A stretch of 8,125 nucleotides of DNA from SOKG01 sp964502665 (GTDB lineage: Bacteria; Chloroflexota; Dehalococcoidia; SZUA-161). The stretch lies in assembly GCA_964502665.1 (NCBI GenBank), contig CAZCXP010000117.1, forward strand, positions 1 through 8,125. The letters are read 5' to 3'. The number at the start of each line of letters is the position of its first letter. Position 1 is the stretch's first letter. The notes beneath the pieces are model-generated. The model was not told where the DNA came from, searched no databases, and was given only the letters and a program-made list of their open reading frames with translations. Made by a program: the position numbers and the translations under genes. Below are positions 1-4,159 of the stretch, piece by piece.

Positions 1-1093
1 CGGCAATCTTAGGCTGTAGTTCGAGCAGCTTGCGGATAGAAGCCGAAGTTCTCCCCTTAGCCAGAGCCTCCAGCAGCCTGCCCAGCATGATGAACACGAT
101 AAGCAGCCCTGCCACTTCATAATAAACATCATCCCTGCCGTAATTGGGATTGCCGCTCCAGATCAAGATGGACGAGGCCAAGCTGTAGAGATAGGCGGTG
201 CCAGTGCCCAGGGCGACGAGAGTATCCATACTGGCACTGCGGTTTCTCACCACCGACCTGAGCCCCACGGTGTAGAACTGGTAACCAACGGCAATGATGG
301 GGGTAGTGAGCAGCAGTTGAATCAGAGCCATACTGCCGTCGGTGAGGGAGGGAAGTGGCAGACCGACGTGGTGGCCCATGGCAAAGTAAAGCAGGGGAAC
401 GCCGAAAACTGCAGCCACAACGAACTTAATCTTCAGGGCCTTTATCTCACTCTGCCGCGCCTCCTTTTCTCGGTCAACTGTGGTCTCTTCCAGCGGCGTA
501 TAGCCAGCACCCCTTATCGCCTTCTTGATAGCTTCGCGATTGGTCAACACCGGATCGAAAGTTATTCTTGCTCTTTCATTGAGGAAAAGCTTGCTGGAGA
601 GTACGCCGTTGACCCCTTTAAGCGCTGCCTCTACAGTGCCCATGCAGTGAGCATTATCCATGCCAATGACCCTCAGATTGAGCGACTCTGGTTCTTCCTT
701 GATGACAGCATAGCCCGCTTCCGCCACCGCCCGCTCCAGTGATTGAGGAGTCGCCTTCTCGGGGTTGTATTCCACGTACGCTCTCTCAGTGGCAAAGTTC
801 ACCGTAGCTTTGGAGACGCCTTCCAACTTATTGAGGGAGCCTTCCACGTTCAAGGCGCAGGAGGCGCAGTGCATGCCTCTGATGTTAAGGGTGGCCTTCT
901 CCACGTTTTGTCCCTTATCCTCAGCTTCGTGAGAAGATGGCCCTTCACCAGGTGAAGAGGTAGACGCGCCCTTTTCAGAGAGGAACCTATCCCGGCAGCC
1001 CGGGCTGCAGAAATAGTAGGTGTTCCCCTCGTGCTCTGCGCTGAGAGCTGTCTTGTCGTCTACCTCCATCCCACATATCGGGTCTATCGCCAT
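1..1093 (-). CDS. copA: Copper-type P1B ATPase, N-terminal part (runs off the left edge)
   Basis: Heavy-metal-transporting P-type ATPase of the inner membrane, most likely exporting Cu(I) at the cost of ATP. The frame is open for 364 codons from ATG at 1093 to the window edge. Order of domains: an N-terminal YHS metal-binding domain (DPICGM at 4-9, Cys29 and Cys33), an acidic Ser-rich linker (43-63), HMA domain 1 with intact GMHCASC (73-79), HMA domain 2 with GMDNAHC (144-150) in which Asn147 replaces the first Cys, then four hydrophobic segments (about 219-240, 256-275, 293-311, 326-343). The CPC membrane motif, DKTGT phosphorylation site and ATP-binding domain would lie beyond the edge. The start is supported by AGGA six bases upstream and by the YHS domain beginning at residue 4. 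A repeat block of about 500 bp separates it from the redox genes, so it is probably transcribed separately. Copper specificity is inferred from the CxxC HMA domain and the YHS domain. Confidence 0.95.
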   Translation of the reverse strand, partial: MAIDPICGMEVDDKTALSAEHEGNTYYFCSPGCRDRFLSEKGASTSSPGEGPSSHEAEDKGQNVEKATLNIRGMHCASCALNVEGSLNKLEGVSKATVNFATERAYVEYNPEKATPQSLERAVAEAGYAVIKEEPESLNLRVIGMDNAHCMGTVEAALKGVNGVLSSKLFLNERARITFDPVLTNREAIKKAIRGAGYTPLEETTVDREKEARQSEIKALKIKFVVAAVFGVPLLYFAMGHHVGLPLPSLTDGSMALIQLLLTTPIIAVGYQFYTVGLRSVVRNRSASMDTLVALGTGTAYLYSLASSILIWSGNPNYGRDDVYYEVAGLLIVFIMLGRLLEALAKGRTSASIRKLLELQPKIA

Positions 1094-1140
1094 AGTTGTC
1101 CTAGCCCTTAATCAGTGCGGTTGCGCTTAAAACCGCCTAA

Positions 1141-1355
1141 CTTGTCATTCCTGCGAAAGCAGGAATCTACGGCCCCTGGATTCCCGCATGCGCGGNNNNN
1201 NNNNNNNNNNNNNNNNNNNNNNNNNNNNNNNNNNNNNNNNNNNNNNNNNNNNNNNNNNNNNNNNNNNNNNNNNNNNNNNNNNNNNNNNNNNNNNNGAATG
1301 ACACCCAGCACTAATACAGTGCGTGCAGCGTAGCGCAACCCACCATCATCCGCAT
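1141..1355. repeat. Dispersed repeat, copy 1 (interrupted by the assembly gap)
   Basis: The left part (1141-1195) is identical to 1414-1468, and the right part (1296-1355) matches 1469-1528 with one mismatch (C1351 versus T1524). Without the Ns the copy would be 115 bp. It holds two hairpins: ATTCCTGC-GAAA-GCAGGAAT and a second starting ATTCCCGC whose right arm is cut by the gap. The TCATTCC...GGAATGA outer pattern resembles a family of small palindromic intergenic repeats that I know to be widespread in bacterial genomes. Just to its left, GCGGTT/AACCGC (1117-1122 and 1131-1136) forms a small hairpin in the presumed copA leader. I see no gene in 1094-1608. Confidence 0.85.
1196..1295. other. 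Assembly gap, exactly 100 N
   Basis: A run of 100 undetermined bases, a conventional placeholder for a gap of unknown size. The flanks join in register with the second repeat copy: ...GCGG before and GAATGAC... after equal the uninterrupted sequence at 1465-1475. The gap is therefore either of zero length or hides an unresolved number of repeat units. Any open frame drawn through it is an artefact. Confidence 0.98.
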
Positions 1356-1391
1356 CAGGGCTGGTGGGTTTCGTTTCACTCTACCCACCCT
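1337..1391. repeat. GTGGGTT-type inverted repeat attached to repeat copy 1
   Basis: AACCCACCA (1337-1345) and TGGTGGGTT (1362-1370) are perfect 9 bp arms around a 16 nt loop. They are followed by a further CTACCCACCCTA (1381-1392), which on the minus strand reads as GGGTGGGT. On the minus strand this matches the look of the common intergenic repeat built from GTAGGGTGGGT and AACCCACC blocks. Only the left arm is present in copy 2, so that copy is truncated here. Confidence 0.7.
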
Positions 1392-1413
1392 ACCTTCCTT
1401 TTGTCATTGCTTT

Positions 1414-1528
1414 CTTGTCATTCCTGCGAAAGCAGGAATCTACGGCCCCTGGATTCCCGCATGCGCGGGAATGACACCCAGCACTAATACAGTGCGTGCA
1501 GCGTAGCGCAACCCACCATCATCTGCAT
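1414..1528. repeat. Dispersed repeat, copy 2 (uninterrupted, two hairpins)
   Basis: Complete 115 bp copy of the repeat at 1141-1355. It contains two perfect 8 bp hairpins: ATTCCTGC (1420-1427) with GCAGGAAT (1432-1439) around GAAA, and ATTCCCGC (1453-1460) with GCGGGAAT (1465-1472) around ATGC. An outer pair, TGTCATTCC (1416-1424) and GGAATGACA (1468-1476), could fold the unit into a cruciform or a clover-like RNA. The tail (1477-1528) matches copy 1 up to the first AACCCACC arm, then identity stops. I see no transposase gene and no clear target-site duplication, so it looks like a non-autonomous or palindromic repeat. Confidence 0.85.
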
Positions 1529-1577
1529 GTGGTTCTGCTCCACGCCCTCTGCTACGGATGGTCGTGAGGATGATCAT

Positions 1578-1594
1578 GGGACTGACCCAGTCCC
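1578..1594 (-). terminator. Hairpin 15 bp after the microprotein gene; possible weak terminator
   Basis: GGGACT (1578-1583) and AGTCCC (1589-1594) form a perfect 6 bp stem with a 5 nt loop, 15 bp downstream of the stop codon at 1609. On the minus strand it is followed by ATGATCATCC, with no T-tract. A standard intrinsic terminator is therefore not supported, although it could slow polymerase or protect the 3' end of the message. Confidence 0.3.
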
Positions 1595-1608
1595 TCTTCT
1601 GGGACCTG

Positions 1609-1764
1609 TCAGCAGCCGGGTTCCCCGTAGTGTCCGCAGCAGCTGCTTCGCGTTATGATCTTGATCCAGTTGTTGCGAACCAACAGCCAGACCTTGCGCC
1701 TCAAGGGCATGGGCGCTTGCAAGTTAGTGAAGATTGCGCGGAGGCTGGGTCGATTGCCTGCCAT
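1609..1764 (-). CDS. Microprotein of 51 aa ending in CCGHYGEPGC, function unknown
   Basis: Small protein with a basic, Trp-containing middle (RRKVWLLVRNNWIKI, 22-36) and a conserved-looking C-terminal tail SSCCGHYGEPGC, with Cys42, Cys43 and Cys51. The start ATG at 1764 is preceded by AAGGAGGGATGTGGA, an excellent ribosome binding site with 8 nt spacing. It lies 37 bp after the stop of the zinc-ribbon gene at 1802-1960 and is probably cotranscribed. Short bacterial proteins ending in CCGNxGxPGC-like tails are familiar to me as uncharacterised hypotheticals, but I cannot confirm the match here. The paired cysteines suggest metal or thiol chemistry; no activity can be assigned. There is no signal peptide, and the short hydrophobic stretch is probably an amphipathic helix rather than a membrane span. 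Confidence 0.7.
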   Translation of the reverse strand: MAGNRPSLRAIFTNLQAPMPLRRKVWLLVRNNWIKIITRSSCCGHYGEPGC

Positions 1765-1801
1765 TCCACATCCCTCCTTCTTCGCCAGGTCATGCCCGGC
1801 T

Positions 1802-1960
1802 TCAGATCTCTTCCAGGATCATATCAGCTTCATTGCCACATACCTTGCAGACGAGTGTTCCTCGACCAGGCTTGTCCTTGGTCGCCTCCTCTTTCACCAC
1901 GAGCTCTGCTTCACAGCCGCACTTCTCACATTGATGAGTCTTATGTTCTTCCTCTGCCAT
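1802..1960 (-). CDS. Small desulforedoxin-like zinc-ribbon protein (52 aa)
   Basis: Begins MAEEEHKTHQCEKCGC and ends in a GRGTLVCKVCGNEADMI block. Two CxxC pairs, Cys11/Cys14 and Cys38/Cys41, would bind one Zn or Fe ion tetrahedrally. The GTLVC segment recalls desulforedoxin, the small iron protein whose domain opens class I desulfoferrodoxins. There, however, the second pair is CC rather than CxxC, so this is a relative at best. The start at 1960 has a strong GAGGAGGTGAGGGAGG leader. It follows the flavin reductase-rubredoxin gene by 134 bp and precedes the CCGHYGEPGC microprotein. Electron carrier, metal store or small regulator are all possible; the neighbouring rubredoxin-type genes favour a redox role. 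Confidence 0.8.
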   Translation of the reverse strand: MAEEEHKTHQCEKCGCEAELVVKEEATKDKPGRGTLVCKVCGNEADMILEEI

Positions 1961-1984
1961 CCTCCCTCACCTCCTCTCGGTCAT

Positions 1985-2013
1985 ATTTGATGCCTGAATG
2001 ATATGCTCATCAA
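1985..2013 (-). promoter_or_regulatory. Candidate sigma70-like promoter for the two small genes
   Basis: On the minus strand, TTGATG (2008-2013) and TCAAAT (1985-1990) are separated by 17 bp, each matching the consensus at 4 of 6 positions. A start near 1978 would leave a leader of about 18 nt that still contains the ribosome binding site of the gene at 1960. The -35 hexamer lies in one arm of an inverted repeat. Such weak matches are common by chance. Confidence 0.3.
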
Positions 2014-2052
2014 GCGCGATCTACGAACTTCGCTGCCCTGGGACGCTTGATG
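2008..2052. repeat. Inverted repeat CATCAAGCG / CGCTTGATG in the 134 bp spacer
   Basis: Perfect 9 bp arms at 2008-2016 and 2044-2052 with a 27 nt loop. The adjoining bases also form a direct repeat, ATGAGCAT, on the minus strand. There is no T-tract after it, so it is not a good intrinsic terminator. Its overlap with a possible -35 box makes an operator possible. Confidence 0.45.
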
Positions 2053-2094
2053 CTCATTCGCATAATCAGGCCGCTGTTCTAGGGTATTGGTAGC

Positions 2095-2787
2095 CTACAG
2101 CTTTTCAAACTCGTCCTTGCTTGCTCCGCAGACTGGGCACACCCAATCGCCCGGCAGGTCCTCGAACCGGGTGCCCGGCGCGATCTCGCTCTCCGGATCG
2201 CCTTTCTCGGGATCATAGACATAACCACAGACGCCGCACTTATATTTCGCCAATTTTGCATCTCCTTCCTTCTTGATATCCTTGTCTTCGACATAAGATG
2301 GGGCCGTCTTCGGAGTGGTACCCCGCTTTACCCGGTGATAGTGGGCATAGGTCATTGGCTCATCTTCTGTAAGAACCTCAGCAGCCACAAGCTCGCCTAT
2401 GAACATAGTATGGGTCCCCACATCCACCTCATTGACCACTTTGGCTTCCATATCGGCCACCGTGTGCTCCAGGACTATCGGGGCTCTCGTCTCACCCAGT
2501 TTGTAGTCTACCCCATCGAACTTGTTTGAATCTCTTCCCGATTTGAATCCGAAGCTCCCGATTAGGCTCAGCGGGGCGTCCTGACACAGTACCGAAACGG
2601 CAAAGACCTTGCTGTCCTTGATGAATTCGTGGGTGAGGTTTCCTTTGTTGATGGTCACGGCGATAGTCGGCGGCTCGGAGCAGACCTGAATCACTGTGTT
2701 GGCAATCTGAGCATTGATCTTGTCTCCCTTTCTGGAACCTACTATATACAGGCCATAGCTTAGCGAGTGTAGAGCTTTCGGATCCAT
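2095..2787 (-). CDS. hrb: Flavin reductase-rubredoxin fusion (high-molecular-weight rubredoxin type)
   Basis: A 230 aa cytoplasmic flavoprotein. Residues about 1-165 are a flavin reductase-like FMN-binding domain (MDPKALHSLSYGLYIVGSRKG opening, PPTIAVTIN, HYHRVKRGTTP near 149-159). Residues about 180-230 are a canonical rubredoxin with CGVCGYVYDP (Cys184, Cys187), GDWVCPVCGASKDEF (Cys217, Cys220) and a single Fe site. The layout matches Hrb of Moorella, which passes NAD(P)H electrons through FMN to rubredoxin and on to the flavodiiron protein FprA. A similar role in reducing O2, NO or peroxide through the rubrerythrin-like protein of this cluster is inferred. ATG at 2787 was chosen over the longer frame, which would overlap tusA. 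GGGAG lies upstream and the flavin reductase homology starts directly. It lies 44 bp after tusA. Confidence 0.93.
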   Translation of the reverse strand: MDPKALHSLSYGLYIVGSRKGDKINAQIANTVIQVCSEPPTIAVTINKGNLTHEFIKDSKVFAVSVLCQDAPLSLIGSFGFKSGRDSNKFDGVDYKLGETRAPIVLEHTVADMEAKVVNEVDVGTHTMFIGELVAAEVLTEDEPMTYAHYHRVKRGTTPKTAPSYVEDKDIKKEGDAKLAKYKCGVCGYVYDPEKGDPESEIAPGTRFEDLPGDWVCPVCGASKDEFEKL

Positions 2788-2831
2788 TTTGTACTCTCCC
2801 GTTTCAGTTTTGACACCTTGTGTTCTTGTTC

Positions 2832-3062
2832 CTACTCGGATTTCCTGACGTAGACCTTGTATTGTCCTGCTTCCTCTTCGATTCCCAGCAGTTCGTTGCC
2901 CGTGACCTTGCACCAGGCAGGCATGTCTTCTTTGATCCCCTCGTCGTCGGCCAGTACCTCCAGGACCTGCCCCTTCTCCAACTCTTTTAGCTTGCTGGCG
3001 GTATGAGCAATAGGCATGGGGCAGTAGAGCCCTACGCAGTCCAAGGTCTCATCCGCTTTCAT
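2832..3062 (-). CDS. tusA: TusA/SirA-family sulfur carrier
   Basis: A 76 aa protein covering the whole TusA fold. It has the signature DCVGLYCPMPI, in which Cys14 of the CPxP motif carries persulfide sulfur, followed by the LKELEKGQVLEVLADDEGIKED strand-helix part and a C-terminal strand (QYKVYVRK). The family relays sulfane sulfur from desulfurases or DsrE-type proteins to acceptors such as tRNA thiolation enzymes or sulfur metabolism; which acceptor applies here is unknown. ATG at 3062 follows AGGAGGGGCG. It starts only 8 bp after the dsrE2 stop. The tusA-dsrE2 pair is a recurring module of sulfur trafficking in bacteria and archaea, which supports both calls. Nearby iscU makes Fe-S assembly a plausible sulfur sink. 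Confidence 0.92.
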   Translation of the reverse strand: MKADETLDCVGLYCPMPIAHTASKLKELEKGQVLEVLADDEGIKEDMPAWCKVTGNELLGIEEEAGQYKVYVRKSE

Positions 3063-3070
3063 CGCCCCTC

Positions 3071-3547
3071 CTAGACAAACAGATTGACCTTTCCCTCTCT
3101 CGCCTCAGCCAGATATGTAGCTACCCCGGCAAAGCTGTCTACTTCGGGGATGAAGGCTTCCTTGCCGATCCCCATCATCCCCATAGTGGTAGTGCAGGCA
3201 ATAAACTTCACGCCTATCCCTTTGGCCATGGACATCAGTTCCTCGAGTCGGGGAGAATTGACATCCTTCATCAGCCGCTTCATCATCCATGTGCCAATCC
3301 CCAGCATATGGAATCTGGAAAGGTGAAGCCTCTTTGAGCCTCCCCGGTTCATGAAGTTGAGCATCCGCCTCATTATCCCTCTGCTCTTAATACTGCCCTC
3401 ATTTCGCTTGATGACGTTTAGTCCCCAGAAGGTGAAGAACATGCTCACCTCCATCCCCATGGAGGCGGCCCCTATGGCGATGTTGAAGGCGGCCAGGGCC
3501 TTGTCCAGGTCGTCGCTGAATACCACCAGGGTAACCTTTTCTGGCAT
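3071..3547 (-). CDS. dsrE2: DsrE2-like DsrE/F/H-family sulfur-trafficking protein
   Basis: A 158 aa protein of the DsrE/DsrF-like family. It opens with a Rossmann-like strand (KVTLVVFSDDLDKALAAF), followed by MGMEVSMFFTFWGLNVI (31-46), whose TFWGL block marks the DsrE2 branch. A Met-rich basic middle (59-93) follows. Cys118 in FIACTTTMGMMGI is in the position of the sulfur-binding cysteine of the family. Its length is normal for the family. Known members accept sulfane sulfur and pass it to TusA. The gene begins 10 bp after the zinc-ribbon gene, its AAGGGG ribosome site overlapping that stop codon, and tusA follows by 8 bp, so tight translational coupling is likely. The hydrophobic segment at 36-46 may attach it to a membrane or partner; I see no true signal peptide. 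Confidence 0.9.
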   Translation of the reverse strand: MPEKVTLVVFSDDLDKALAAFNIAIGAASMGMEVSMFFTFWGLNVIKRNEGSIKSRGIMRRMLNFMNRGGSKRLHLSRFHMLGIGTWMMKRLMKDVNSPRLEELMSMAKGIGVKFIACTTTMGMMGIGKEAFIPEVDSFAGVATYLAEAREGKVNLFV

Positions 3548-3557
3548 GGGAGGCCCC

Positions 3558-3755
3558 TTATTTCCATTCTAGCTCGCCCCCGCACTGGGGACAGACTGTC
3601 GCCTCCCTCACCACCGCTAGCTGGCACCTGACGCAGTAGCGCAGGGTCACGCCGCAGGGCTGGCAGTAGGGAAACCTGGCGCTGAGAATCTCCTCCTGAC
3701 AATAGGGGCAAAAGCACTTCTTCTCCTTCTCCTTTGGCTCTTCACTCTTTTTCAT
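3558..3755 (-). CDS. Double zinc-ribbon small protein (65 aa), function unknown
   Basis: After a charged Lys/Glu head (1-13) come two consecutive zinc ribbons: Cys16/Cys19 with Cys31/Cys34, then Cys41/Cys44 with Cys55/Cys58. An extra Cys14 precedes them. Each four-Cys set could hold one Zn. The start at 3755 was preferred over a longer frame because AAAGGAGGAAGAAGG lies directly upstream and the Cys-rich homologous part follows. It overlaps the end of iscU by 14 bp, a sign of translational coupling, and ends 10 bp before dsrE2. Its position between the Fe-S scaffold and the sulfur carriers suggests an accessory or adaptor role for that pathway. This is inference, since double zinc ribbons occur in many unrelated proteins. 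Confidence 0.85.
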   Translation of the reverse strand: MKKSEEPKEKEKKCFCPYCQEEILSARFPYCQPCGVTLRYCVRCQLAVVREATVCPQCGGELEWK

Positions 3756-4158
3756 CCTTCTTCCTCCTTTTGCTTTTGACCTCTTTGCCCTGCTTCTTGA
3801 GGTAGTCGTCGATGGCCTTGTTGAGTGCCTGAGCACCAAGGTTTGAGCAATGATACTTATTCTTGGGCAGCCCTTCAAGCTCTTCGGCCACCAGTGCCGG
3901 GGTGATCTTCCTCGCTTCCTCCAGGGTCTTACCCTTGGCCATCTCGCTCACTATGCTGGAGACGGCAATGGCAGCGCCGCAGCCGAATGTCTTGAACTTG
4001 ACATCATCGAGGTGGTTGTTGTCTACCTTAATGTAAAAGGTCATCATATCCCCGCAAATCGGGTTTCCCACCTCGCCGACGCCATCAGGGTTCTCGATCT
4101 CCCCGACATTACGGGGGTTCATGAAATGTTCCATCACCTTTTCACTGTATATCGGCAT
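3742..4158 (-). CDS. iscU: IscU/NifU-N-type Fe-S cluster scaffold
   Basis: A 138 aa scaffold on which [2Fe-2S] clusters are assembled before transfer to apoproteins. All three ligand cysteines are visible: Cys35 in GNPICGDMM with the conserved Asp37, Cys60 in FKTFGCGAAIA, and Cys104 in KYHCSNLGAQA. The start at 4158 (MPIYSEKVMEHFMNPRN) was chosen because it matches the usual IscU N terminus. It sits one base after the nifS-like stop codon, and GGGAGGGAGATAGA precedes it. The C terminus carries an added basic tail (KSKRRKKDEKE, 128-138) not needed by the fold. No C-terminal NifU thioredoxin-like domain is present. Near-contiguous arrangement with the NifS-like gene indicates that the two proteins form a complex, even though that partner lacks its PLP lysine. 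Confidence 0.95.
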   Translation of the reverse strand: MPIYSEKVMEHFMNPRNVGEIENPDGVGEVGNPICGDMMTFYIKVDNNHLDDVKFKTFGCGAAIAVSSIVSEMAKGKTLEEARKITPALVAEELEGLPKNKYHCSNLGAQALNKAIDDYLKKQGKEVKSKRRKKDEKE

Positions 4159-4159
4159 T

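Noticed and set aside
317..955. Two plus-strand open frames (141 and 70 codons).
   Set aside because: They lie antisense to the well-supported copA reading frame, have no recognisable domain, and their residues are shadows of its codons.
1108..1338. Open frames on both strands running through the Ns.
   Set aside because: They are open only because N codons are not read as stops; the visible parts are repeat sequence.
1141..1528. CRISPR array, because of palindromic repeated units.
   Set aside because: There are only two long copies, with no short regular repeats or unique spacers of equal length and no cas genes; it is better explained as dispersed palindromic repeats.
1558..2001. Plus-strand frame of 147 codons.
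   Set aside because: It is antisense to two small minus-strand genes with strong ribosome sites and Cys motifs, and has no domain pattern of its own.
2008..2052. Intrinsic terminator at the end of the main operon.
   Set aside because: The 27 nt loop is long and there is no T-tract after the stem on the minus strand.
2001..2060. Minus-strand 17-codon frame MRMSIKRPRAAKFVDRA.
   Set aside because: No ribosome binding site precedes it, and it is formed mainly by the inverted repeat.
2788..2913. Longer N terminus for the flavin reductase-rubredoxin gene.
   Set aside because: The extra 42 residues overlap tusA, are unlike the family, and the inner ATG has a ribosome site and the homologous start.
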